A DNA stretch of 64,000 nucleotides. It comes from Caldilinea sp. CFX5 (lineage in GTDB: Bacteria > Chloroflexota > Anaerolineae > Caldilineales > Caldilineaceae). This document shows positions 45,023 through 53,367 of this stretch, piece after piece (positions within the stretch are counted from its first letter, which is position 1; each line of letters opens with the position of its first letter). The stretch is taken from contig QWII01000029.1 of assembly GCA_021405325.1 (NCBI GenBank), forward strand, positions 31,024 to 95,023. Reading direction: 5' to 3'. Both the position numbers and the translations under genes were made by a program. The notes beneath the pieces were generated by a model. That model was given only the letters and a program-made list of their open reading frames with translations, made no database searches and was not told the origin of the DNA.

Positions 45023-45089
45023 GTGGATTTGCTGGGTTGGTTTGTTGGTTGAGCTTGTCGAAACCAACAAACCAACCCAGCAAATCCAC
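45023..45089. repeat. GAGCTTGTCGA-loop hairpin, 28-bp perfect arms
   Basis: Bases 45023-45050 and 45062-45089 are exact complements around the loop GAGCTTGTCGA (45051-45061). It ends 3 bases beyond the cytochrome stop codon. Confidence 0.95.
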
Positions 45090-45092
45090 AGC

Positions 45093-45626
45093 TTATTGTT
45101 GCAACGTAAGCAGATATTGGATCATGTCGGCCAGTTCCTGTTCACTTAGTTGTTCCTGGTAGCTCTGCGGCATGAGATTGGGCAGAAAACCTTCAACCAC
45201 ATGTTGATTGGGTTGAACAATGCTATGATAGAGGTAGAACGCCGCACTTTCGTCGGGGACGCGGGTGGCGGCAATGGCGCCCACATTGTACCACGAAGGG
45301 CCGACAACGTTAACACCTTCCTCTGAAGCATGACAGGCTGTACAGCCGTATTGGACGGTCAATTCGCGACCATGTTCAGGATCGGCATTCGGCAGCAGCG
45401 CCGCAATGGTTGCCGGCAGCCCCGCGCTGTCCGCTTCATTTGTGGCGCTATCGGCGCTGCCGTTTTGATTGTTGGCGGCGCCATTGGCCGGGGGGATAGC
45501 TGTGGCTACGTCAGTAGCCGGTTCGCTCGTGGCGGTTGGCGGCAGCGATTGGCCTTCCGCAGCGCTACAGGCCACGACGCCAAGTAATACCATGAGAAGG
45601 GCAAGGCCCAGCGTAACTTGCTTCAT
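45093..45626 (-). CDS. Class I cytochrome c lipoprotein
   Basis: A 177-residue protein. The signal peptide ends LGVVAC, a lipobox, so the mature form would be anchored outside the membrane. A low-complexity Ala/Thr/Asn linker follows (about 25-75). The cytochrome c domain is at 85-177, with the haem site GCTACH and a likely axial Met in LPNLMPQSY. The last helix EQELADMIQYLLTLQQ is typical of class I. It would carry electrons at the membrane surface. AAGGAT before ATG 45626 decides the start. No oxidase or complex III gene is nearby. Confidence 0.88.
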   Translation of the reverse strand: MKQVTLGLALLMVLLGVVACSAAEGQSLPPTATSEPATDVATAIPPANGAANNQNGSADSATNEADSAGLPATIAALLPNADPEHGRELTVQYGCTACHASEEGVNVVGPSWYNVGAIAATRVPDESAAFYLYHSIVQPNQHVVEGFLPNLMPQSYQEQLSEQELADMIQYLLTLQQ

Positions 45627-45641
45627 ATCTATCCTTTTCAA

Positions 45642-45969
45642 CGGAATAGGATCAGTAGTCCGTTGTCGCTTGGTCGCGTAGTCTGTTTGTCAAGCGCAAC
45701 CTGACGGTGGATGGCGGTCTACTGATAATCGGTAAAGAGCTGAATCGCTGCCACTATCTAAGCGCAACTTAAGCGCAAAGGCGGCGGTTATCGCCGGACG
45801 GCAATTCAGGATAGATTATACACAAGGTTCTGGCAATTACTGCATGATGACCGACAATTTGTTCTTTCTTTCACAAAATCCAGAAGCCAAGGCAGACCGC
45901 TCCACACCGGTCCGTGACCGGTGTGGAGCGGTCTGCCTTGGCTTCTATCGCAAAAGGTTGGGAAACGGA
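45642..45969. other. Intergenic region with one long inverted repeat
   Basis: No gene is seen. Near 45670 a few TTGGTCGC/GTAGTCTG units resemble the octamers of the 53168 array. The perfect inverted repeat at 45883-45945 takes up the left third next to the BNR gene. Confidence 0.5.
45883..45945. repeat. Perfect 28-bp inverted repeat with CCGG-TCCGTGA-CCGG core
   Basis: Bases 45883-45910 and 45918-45945 are exact complements around the loop TCCGTGA. The apex reads CCGGTCCGTGACCGG, as at 32881 and, with one change, at 63107. Confidence 0.95.
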
Positions 45970-47592
45970 TTACTCAAAGGCTGTGCGCAGCCAGCGGGTA
46001 ATGACAAATTTGATCAGCACATAGAGGCTGACCAAGGCAATCAATTGCAAGAGCGCGGCGGCTTCGTCCCAGAGCGCCCCCTGTTGGTGCAGCAGATTGA
46101 CCTGGAGTGCTTGGAGCGGTCCGTTATCAAATTCCAAGGCCCGGGCAATGCGCGTAAAGGGGGAAATGCCAACGCGGCTCTCATCAACCGCGACTGCAGG
46201 CGCAAAATGGGTGGGACGCGCCAGTTGTCCAAAACGGATCAGGCTGCCATCCGGTTGTGCATCCACCCAGACGACATCCACCTCCGTCCCGGCGCTGGCT
46301 AGATCGCGCCGGAGGCTGGGATATAAATTGTTGCCGCCCGCGCCAAACAAAATTGGTTGACTCCACCCCTGCTCATTCTTGGCGACATAATAGACTGCGC
46401 CCGTGGTTGGTGCGTCCTGTGGAAAGTCATAGGGCGTGTTGGTTTCCAACCAGGTGATCCAGACCGTGTAGTCCGTATCGACGGCAATGCTGGGGTAGGT
46501 TTGCGCGCCGCTCCCAAGTGAGCCGACGCGAATGGGTGCGCTCCACATGGCGCCGTCAAAGCTGGCATAGTAGATTTGACTATTGCGCCCCTCTTCCTGC
46601 GCCGCCCGGAAGGGGGGCTGCCGCCAGACAATATGTACGGCGCCCCGCTGATCAATGGCGGCTGAAACGTGGCGTTGATCCTCTATACTGGCCGCCACCG
46701 GTTGCCAGGGGCGCCACTGCTGGCCGCCATCGGTCGAGATCGTGTAGAGAATTTGTTGGGTGTCGCCAAGGTTGCCATAGGCAAAGCCATAGAGGGTGTC
46801 ACCCTTGGCGACAAGGGAAGGGCGGCTGCGGCTGTACTTGGTGGGTGCAATATTGCGCCAGGGCGTCCATGATTGCCCGCCATCATGAGATTGGGTCACT
46901 TTAATTTGCGCGGCCCGATTGTACCATTCGTCGCGCCCTTCCCAAACGATGTGTATGGTTTGGTCGTCACTAACAAAAATTGTGGGATGTTCCTGCCAGC
47001 GCTCTTCGCCGGCATAACCGGCCACCGGCGCAATATTGCGCCAAGTTGACCAAGTGGCGCCGCCGTCGGCCGAGGAGACATATTTGATCTGGTTTTCGTC
47101 GCTCGTTGCGCCGGTGGCATCTGCGCCATACCAAACGACATGGAGCCGATCGAGCCGGTCGATGGCAATGGAGGGCACGCGCTGGTTGAAATCCCCCACC
47201 GCAGCAATGGGGCGATTGTTGTTGAGTACCGTCCAGGTGCGCCCATTGTCGCGCGAGGCAACGACAAAGATATGATAAGCGGTTTCGTAGTGCAGTTTGA
47301 ACTTTTTGCGATAGGCCACATAGAGATTGCCGGTGCGGTCGCGCACCAGCTTGCGGCTGTCGGTATAACCCATGCTCTTGACCTGCTGGGTCTGATCGAC
47401 CAAGGTTGGCGGCGCCAAAGGTGGGGCTGCCGAAGGCGCAAAGGGGGTAGCCGGGTTGGCGTAAAGCGGATCAGCGTAAAGCGGCTGCCAGAGCCACAAC
47501 AAAAGGCTAAGGGTAATCGAAAAAACGCTAATGAAATTGTTTACTGGAAAACCATACGAATGTTGAGACATTGTCCCTTCTTTTTGAGACAT
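45970..47592 (-). CDS. Exported BNR-repeat (sialidase-like) protein with C-terminal membrane anchor
   Basis: A 540-residue protein. A signal peptide or helix lies at about 18-38. A beta-propeller follows with several Asp-boxes: SRDNGRTW, SADGGATW, SHDGGQSW and STDGGQQW. One hydrophobic helix near the end (about 510-530, LLQLIALVSLYVLIKFVI) is followed by Arg residues, so the propeller would be tethered outside. Asp-boxes occur in sialidases but also in many other propellers, and I cannot see the sialidase arginine triad, so enzyme activity is not claimed. ATG 47592 and ATG 47571 are both possible starts. It sits between the epimerase-like genes and the synthase. Confidence 0.65.
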   Translation of the reverse strand: MSQKEGTMSQHSYGFPVNNFISVFSITLSLLLWLWQPLYADPLYANPATPFAPSAAPPLAPPTLVDQTQQVKSMGYTDSRKLVRDRTGNLYVAYRKKFKLHYETAYHIFVVASRDNGRTWTVLNNNRPIAAVGDFNQRVPSIAIDRLDRLHVVWYGADATGATSDENQIKYVSSADGGATWSTWRNIAPVAGYAGEERWQEHPTIFVSDDQTIHIVWEGRDEWYNRAAQIKVTQSHDGGQSWTPWRNIAPTKYSRSRPSLVAKGDTLYGFAYGNLGDTQQILYTISTDGGQQWRPWQPVAASIEDQRHVSAAIDQRGAVHIVWRQPPFRAAQEEGRNSQIYYASFDGAMWSAPIRVGSLGSGAQTYPSIAVDTDYTVWITWLETNTPYDFPQDAPTTGAVYYVAKNEQGWSQPILFGAGGNNLYPSLRRDLASAGTEVDVVWVDAQPDGSLIRFGQLARPTHFAPAVAVDESRVGISPFTRIARALEFDNGPLQALQVNLLHQQGALWDEAAALLQLIALVSLYVLIKFVITRWLRTAFE

Positions 47593-47820
47593 TAATTCCT
47601 ACTAATTTGTGCTATGCTGTTGGCAAGCAAAAAGCATGATCGATTGCCGGGTTAGGAAAAATAACCCTTGCATCTTGCTTACCGAGTAGGTTGATTACTG
47701 TCAATAGTTTAATGTAAATAAGAGGGATTCTTAAGCGTCAAAAGCGTCAATTTCCTTAAAGCATTTCGCGGATTGTATAATCATACTTTTGACGCAGGTA
47801 TTCAACGGTATATTGCTTAG

Positions 47821-49386
47821 CTAAGGCGTACAATTTACTTCCAGGGTCACACTGCTTTGCTGGATAAGCGGGAGGTAGATACGTGGTAGTAAGGTCGGAT
47901 CAGGCGTCGGTTGGGGCGCCGGTTGAAAGAGGGGCAGGGCGCCTAGCGTCACCTGATTTTCACCGGCTTGCAGGGCCGGGCTGGTGGGTTGTAGCCGGAA
48001 ATCAGCGGCCAAGGCCGCCGCAAATTGGGGGTCACGATCAAGCACATGGGTGCAACCGCTAATGGAAAAACCGCTGTCAAGCGTGCTATAGAGCAGATTA
48101 TAGGCGCAGATGTACGGGTAGGCGGGTAGCGTGGTGTTATCTTCAATTTGCGTCTTGTAGAAGATATTGTTTTTGATCACTGTACCACTGGGCAATGCGC
48201 TTTGGCTCCCGTTGCCCAGTTTGAAGCGCCCACAGATCAGGGTGTTATGCAAAAAGTGCAGATTCTGGGCACGCACCACAGGGATCTCCCCCTCCTGATA
48301 ACTTGGCTGGTAAAAGAGATTATAGCGCACGAGCGCACTGCTGGTCAGTCCGCTCTGGGCGCCGGAAGCGAAGCGGATGGCTGCGCCTAAACAACGATGG
48401 AAGTAATTGTATTCAACCCGATGTTGATCAGCCGTGCCGTCACTTTCATGGATCACCATGCAGCCATCCGCGCCATCTTCGCCGGCGCCCCGTTGGTGCA
48501 GATTAGCGCCGTCAAAGAGGTTGTGGGCGATGACGAGCGGCTGGGTGGTTGTTTTAATATCGACACATTGCTCCATGTTAGCCCCGTTGGTGCAGGTATT
48601 ATAGGTAAATTCGACATAGCCGACATCCCGCACCTGGAGCATATCCTCGGCGGGGGTTGCAAAAAGTTGCTTGGTTAAGCGGTTATTGGTAATGACAATT
48701 TGATCTGGTCTGTGGAGTAATTTTTCTGATGTAACAAAAATATTATGTCCCGTTCCCCCGCCGTCAATATGGTTGCCAGTGATTGTAACATGGGTGCTGT
48801 CATCGCTGATCCGGATGGCGTCAATCTTACCGCCGCGGATGAGATTGTTTTGAATGAAAACTTGTGTGATGTTGCCCCAATATTTCCCTTTGTATTCGCT
48901 GTCGATCCGAATGACAAAGTTGCTGTCATTCACATCCTTCGCTTCCAGCGTCAGGCCACTGATCTTGGTATAAGAGAGCGGCCGTAAACTGGTGTAGAGC
49001 GTCACTGGTTCACAATTATAGGGTTTTATGGTAATAAACTGATCGGGTGCGCCGGCCGGCAGCCAGAGTTTGTCCTGCGCTTGATAGACGCCGCCGTGCA
49101 AGAGAATGGTCGCGCCTGGTTTCGCTTCCGTGAGCAGTTGTTGCCAGTTGTCATTCGGCGTAACAATGGTTGGGTTGGTGGCATTGGCCTCCGTTGTACA
49201 GGATTCTGCGCCAGGCCCGATGGCTGCCTGTGCGCCGTAGACCTGCTCATCCCCTTGGGCCAATGCGGCGGCTGTACAGAGGATACCGAGCACTAACGTA
49301 ATGGCGCCATAGACAACAGCACGGGTAATGGGCGACCGCTGGGCAAGATCGGCGGCGGTAAACCAAAAACAGAGACGCGGGGCCAT
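47821..49386 (-). CDS. Exported right-handed beta-helix protein
   Basis: A 521-residue protein with an N-terminal signal helix (about 24-42) and AQGDE after it. NDNWQQLLTEAKPGATILLHGGVYQ is the usual lead-in of pectate-lyase or NosD-type beta-helices. Repeats such as NVFIQNNLIRGG, HVTITGNHIDGGG and IVITNNRLTK follow. No YGxDPHD signature is present, so it is not an AlgG-type epimerase. It may be a lyase, another sugar-active enzyme or a binder. RIYLPLIQQ stands near the C-terminus, as in the two large beta-helix proteins. AGGAG eight bases before ATG 49386 is a good ribosome site. Confidence 0.7.
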   Translation of the reverse strand: MAPRLCFWFTAADLAQRSPITRAVVYGAITLVLGILCTAAALAQGDEQVYGAQAAIGPGAESCTTEANATNPTIVTPNDNWQQLLTEAKPGATILLHGGVYQAQDKLWLPAGAPDQFITIKPYNCEPVTLYTSLRPLSYTKISGLTLEAKDVNDSNFVIRIDSEYKGKYWGNITQVFIQNNLIRGGKIDAIRISDDSTHVTITGNHIDGGGTGHNIFVTSEKLLHRPDQIVITNNRLTKQLFATPAEDMLQVRDVGYVEFTYNTCTNGANMEQCVDIKTTTQPLVIAHNLFDGANLHQRGAGEDGADGCMVIHESDGTADQHRVEYNYFHRCLGAAIRFASGAQSGLTSSALVRYNLFYQPSYQEGEIPVVRAQNLHFLHNTLICGRFKLGNGSQSALPSGTVIKNNIFYKTQIEDNTTLPAYPYICAYNLLYSTLDSGFSISGCTHVLDRDPQFAAALAADFRLQPTSPALQAGENQVTLGALPLFQPAPQPTPDPTLLPRIYLPLIQQSSVTLEVNCTP

Positions 49387-50105
49387 AGTTGCACTCCTAT
49401 TATAACTGGTGTTTATAAATGATCTTTATAAATGGTGAATAGTCAGGACTTACGCAAGTATTGCGTGTGTAACTTCCTTACTACATATTATAGCAAATTT
49501 TCTTTTACCTTGTTGTACGCAACCTGGCTAGTTGTATTACAGTATGGGCATAGAAGCTTTGGATAGTAAATGATGAGATTACGTAAAATTACGTAGGGTA
49601 ATCGTATGGATTTCGGTTAATTTCCGTATGAATTTTGTCAAAGAAGACGATTCGTGCTGCTATAGTATTAATTAGAAATTTCTTGCCCCGCGTTCACAAC
49701 CAGCAAAACTCCATGCTGCAATGTTGTTTTGTAAGTCGATTGTCATCCATAACCCAGGATGAACTATGTACAATAGATGGGGACAGATGCATAATTTGCT
49801 ACAACAATTGGCGGTTGCGTCTACGCAAAATGTATGACCAACAGGATGTACGACCAACATGGGCGATGAACGTATCTATTGTACTTTTATAACGTCTACC
49901 AAATCAATAAATACTATTTACCAGCAAACATAGTCAGCGCTGTTATGATGAACTACACAATGCCATAGGGAGGTTAGTTGCTTACCGAGAACAGGTCGGC
50001 TCTTCGGTTTGCCAACATCTATAATTTCGCGCGCATCGTTCGCCAAAGATTATTCTACTATCGTTATATCGCTGTCACCATGCCATCGTCACGGAGTGAA
50101 TTGCT
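49387..50105. other. Long A/T-rich intergenic region between divergent genes
   Basis: About 720 bases separate two divergently read genes of the polysaccharide region. No frame here resembles a protein. It contains a short direct repeat TTTATAAATG / TTTATAAATGG near 49411-49435 and several ACGTAAAATTACGTA-like half-palindromes near 49575. Both promoters must lie here. Its A/T content stands out against its neighbours, so it may hold the main control point of the cluster. Confidence 0.5.
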
Positions 50106-53100
50106 ATGCCTGACAATCTGTTGCAGGAGTTTCAACGCCTGCTCCATCTGATCTACGAACTTTTTACGCAGTTACAAAGTTTGGGCAACCTGTTGGTTGT
50201 TCTCATCCCGGTGGGGGTCATCGGTTTCTGGCGTTGGGGTGTTTGGTTGGTGCGCAAAATCGTAGGCACACGCTATCGCCCTTTGCTCCCCAGTGGGTAC
50301 ACGACGACAACCAGCATTATTACACCAGTCTACAATGAAGATCCGCAGACCTTTCGCAATGCCCTTGAGTCGTGGCTGATCAATGGCCCGAATGAGATCA
50401 TTGCGGTCATCGATTATACTGACGAAGTTTGTATTCAAGAGTTTCGCAAGTTTGAGGAAGCTTGTGCTGCCACCGGCGCCGTCACCACCAAATTGATCAT
50501 CACCCGCAAACCGGGTAAACGCGCCGCGCTGGTCGATGGCGTGCAGGTGGCGAGCGGCGAGATTGTCTTCCTCGTCGATAGCGACACCATCTGGGAAAAA
50601 GATGTGCTGGTCAAAGCCATTGCGCCTTTTGAAGACCCGGAGGTTGGCGGCGTTACTACCCGTCAAAATGTCTTGGCGCCCAAGACAGTGGCGCAACGCC
50701 TCTTTGATCTCTACCTGGACATTCGCTACCTGGAGGAAATTCGTTTCTTGGCGGCCGCCGGCGATGCTGTCACCTGTATCTCCGGGCGCACTGCCGTTTA
50801 TCGCCGCACCGCCATCCTGCCCTTACTGGATGAACTACTCCATGAAACCTTCTGGGGCCAGCCGGTGATCGCGGGTGATGATAAACGGTTGACCAATCTG
50901 GTGCAAGCCAAAGGGTGGAAGGTGCGTTATCAGGAAGGTGCGCGCGTCTATACCCCCGGTTTTCCCAATGTCGGTCAATTTATTCGCCAGCGGGTACGTT
51001 GGGCGCGCAACAGTTGGCGCGCCGACCTGCGTGCGCTCTTTAGCGGCTGGATCTGGCGTCGTCCGGTTTTGGCCTTTCACTCGATCGACCGCCTCTTCCA
51101 ACCGCTCACGACCCTGGTTGCCCCGACCTATTTTGTCCTGTCCGTGATCCATCGTGACTGGTTTATGACCATTGTCATCTTGCTCTGGTGGATGTTCTCG
51201 CGCACGGTCAAAGTCTGGATGCACCTCCGCCGGCGTCGTTCCAGCATTATGATTGTGCCGATCTACATTCTCTTCGCCTATGTCTTTGCGCTCATTCGCA
51301 TCTATGCCTTTTTCACCATGAACCACCAAAGCTGGGTTACCCGCTGGGATAAGAGCCGGGTGCGTCGTCTGGGCTTTATTCGCACGGCCCTGAGCTATGC
51401 CGCCACCGGCGTCATGGTGATCTTTGTGGTTGTAGTTATCAACGTGCTTTATAATCAACAGCGCTTGCTGGCCAATATCACCGATCCCAACGTGGTGGGC
51501 ATGGAAGCGGAACTGCCCGCCTACAACATTCAGCAAGCGGACACGACCATTACTGCCTTTGAACCGGCGTTGGCCAAAGTCGGCGCCAGCAACGTTGCCC
51601 AGGGCACAACCCAATATGAGATCGGCGTTGGCGACACCTTGCCCTTGATCGCTCAGAAGTATGGCATTGACGAGAGCGCCATTACGCTCCAGTCCGGCGC
51701 CTGGAAGATCGGTGAACGCATCACCATCCAGTTGCCCTTTAAAAATTATGTGGATTATCGCCGCGCCCTCCCACCCCTGGCTACGGAATCCACCGGCGTG
51801 AAGGTCGAGTACCGCCCGGAAATCAACGCCATTACCGTGGTTGGCGCCATGGCGGTGGTCGATATTCCCACGATCTATCGCTTGATCAACGATCCTTCGG
51901 TCTTGGCCCAGGAGGGCGAAGGCGTTTATCTGCTGAAGAAAAATCTGGAATTAAAGCGCCATACCGTGTTGCTCATTGAGGGGCCGCAAGTAAGTTGGCT
52001 CAAGCTACAGAGCGACGAAAATGGTTCGGTGCGCATCTTTGGCGATTCCGCCAACATCGGTATCAGCGGCACTAAGATCACCTCCTGGGATCCCAAACTC
52101 AGCGATGTGGATCGCAATGTGGATGATGGCCGCGCCCACATCCGCGTCAACAACAGCCGGATGGACATCGTCAAGACGGAAATTGCTTTCCTCGGTCAAC
52201 CCAAATTGCGCAATAGCGGCGGGGGCGTCTATGGTCTCTCCTGGCGTATTGAAAACAGCGCCCGCTTCCTGCGCGAATTAACCACCGGCACCTTTGAAGA
52301 GAATAACATCCATGACAACTACATGGGCTTCTACTCCTTTGGCGCCACCGGTATGGTCTTACGCAATAACAAAGTCCATAACAATTTGGAATATGGCTTT
52401 GATCCCCACGACGACTCCAACAACTTCCTGGTTGAATTCAACGAGGTGCATAACAACGGCAACCACGGCATCATCTTCTCCCGCCGCTGTGAAAACAATA
52501 TTATCCGCAACAATCGCTCCTATGACAATGCCCTCCACGGTATTATGTTGGATCGCGAAAGCAATTACAACTCGATCTATGATAACTATGTGGCCGGCAA
52601 TGTTGACGGCATCGCCCTTTGGCGGTCGGATCTCAACACCATCTACAACAATGAGATTGTCGGCAATAAGCGCGGGCTGCGCTTCAACCGCCGCTCGGCT
52701 GATAACGTGATCTACGACAATATCGTCAAGGACTCGTTGCAGTACGGCCTCTATCTCTATGAAGATTCACGCGCCAATTGGTTTATCCGCAATCAGATGG
52801 AGAACAACCGCGTCGGCATCTACATCCGTTCGTTGGGCAATTTCATCTTTAACAATGACATTGCCTACACCAACGCCATCAGTCGCAGCAAATATGGCAT
52901 CTATCTGACCGAAGAAGCGACCGCCAACCAGATCGCCCGTAATCGCCTGGCCGGCTATCAAACTGGTATTTACCTCAAAACCGGCCCCGATGATTTCTTG
53001 ACCAATAACACCTTTGAGGGCGACCAGGAAAATATTCGCTTTACCGAAGAATGGCACTCATCATCGGCGCCAGGCCAGCCGACCGGCACACAGTCGAGCC

Positions 53101-53159
53101 TGCTCGGCAGCTATGTCCGCTACTTCAACCGTTTCTGGGCTGGGATCCAGCAGAATTAG
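50106..53159 (+). CDS. Polysaccharide synthase (GT2) fused to LysM and AlgG-like C5-epimerase beta-helix
   Basis: A 1017-residue fusion. A membrane helix (29-47) precedes a processive GT2 domain (about 60-310) with DSD (Asp158/Asp160), AGDDKR and QRVRW (Gln295-Trp299), the D,D,D,QxxRW set of hyaluronan, cellulose and alginate synthases. Four or five helices follow (about 325-458). A LysM-like segment comes next (about 505-545, GVGDTLPLIAQKYGI). A right-handed beta-helix (about 580-990) carries Y763-G-F-D766-P-H768-D and, 20 residues on, HGIIFSRRCEN with RSYDNALHGIMLDRES, very like AlgG. The helix would lie outside and the GT inside, so one chain could make and epimerise a polymer. The sugar is unknown. 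GGAG lies 11 bases before ATG 50106. Confidence 0.82.
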   Translation: MPDNLLQEFQRLLHLIYELFTQLQSLGNLLVVLIPVGVIGFWRWGVWLVRKIVGTRYRPLLPSGYTTTTSIITPVYNEDPQTFRNALESWLINGPNEIIAVIDYTDEVCIQEFRKFEEACAATGAVTTKLIITRKPGKRAALVDGVQVASGEIVFLVDSDTIWEKDVLVKAIAPFEDPEVGGVTTRQNVLAPKTVAQRLFDLYLDIRYLEEIRFLAAAGDAVTCISGRTAVYRRTAILPLLDELLHETFWGQPVIAGDDKRLTNLVQAKGWKVRYQEGARVYTPGFPNVGQFIRQRVRWARNSWRADLRALFSGWIWRRPVLAFHSIDRLFQPLTTLVAPTYFVLSVIHRDWFMTIVILLWWMFSRTVKVWMHLRRRRSSIMIVPIYILFAYVFALIRIYAFFTMNHQSWVTRWDKSRVRRLGFIRTALSYAATGVMVIFVVVVINVLYNQQRLLANITDPNVVGMEAELPAYNIQQADTTITAFEPALAKVGASNVAQGTTQYEIGVGDTLPLIAQKYGIDESAITLQSGAWKIGERITIQLPFKNYVDYRRALPPLATESTGVKVEYRPEINAITVVGAMAVVDIPTIYRLINDPSVLAQEGEGVYLLKKNLELKRHTVLLIEGPQVSWLKLQSDENGSVRIFGDSANIGISGTKITSWDPKLSDVDRNVDDGRAHIRVNNSRMDIVKTEIAFLGQPKLRNSGGGVYGLSWRIENSARFLRELTTGTFEENNIHDNYMGFYSFGATGMVLRNNKVHNNLEYGFDPHDDSNNFLVEFNEVHNNGNHGIIFSRRCENNIIRNNRSYDNALHGIMLDRESNYNSIYDNYVAGNVDGIALWRSDLNTIYNNEIVGNKRGLRFNRRSADNVIYDNIVKDSLQYGLYLYEDSRANWFIRNQMENNRVGIYIRSLGNFIFNNDIAYTNAISRSKYGIYLTEEATANQIARNRLAGYQTGIYLKTGPDDFLTNNTFEGDQENIRFTEEWHSSSAPGQPTGTQSSLLGSYVRYFNRFWAGIQQN

Positions 53160-53167
53160 GGCAGGTG

Positions 53168-53336
53168 GTCGCATAGTCGCATAGTCGCTTGGTCGCTTGG
53201 TCGTGTAGTCGTGTAGTCGTGTAGTCGTGTTATTGCTCATCGACAAATGTATAAGACAAAATGACTATGCGACTATGCGACTACACGACCAAGCGACTAT
53301 GCGACTACGCGACCACACGACTACGGACTAAGCGAC
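53168..53336. repeat. Mirrored octamer array (GTCGnnTA units)
   Basis: The left arm, 53168-53231, is eight 8-base units in pairs: GTCGCATA x2, GTCGCTTG x2, then GTCGTGTA x3 and a variant. The right arm, 53266-53336, is nine units of the complementary form (TATGCGAC, TACACGAC, CAAGCGAC and others), one of them 7 bases long. About 34 unrelated bases lie between. It is not a CRISPR array. Confidence 0.9.
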
Positions 53337-53367
53337 TTCCATCAGATTTATCCGAGAGAGAAAAGAC

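Noticed and set aside
45970..47592. Calling the BNR protein a sialidase
   Set aside because: Asp-boxes alone do not prove it; the arginine triad and the FRIP motif could not be found.
49635..49892. Frame of 85 codons in the A/T-rich gap before the synthase
   Set aside because: No ribosome site and no domain-like pattern; A/T-rich intergenic DNA gives such frames by chance.
53168..53336. Regular short repeats that could be taken for a CRISPR array
   Set aside because: Units are 8 bases with no unique spacers, and the second half is the inverse of the first.
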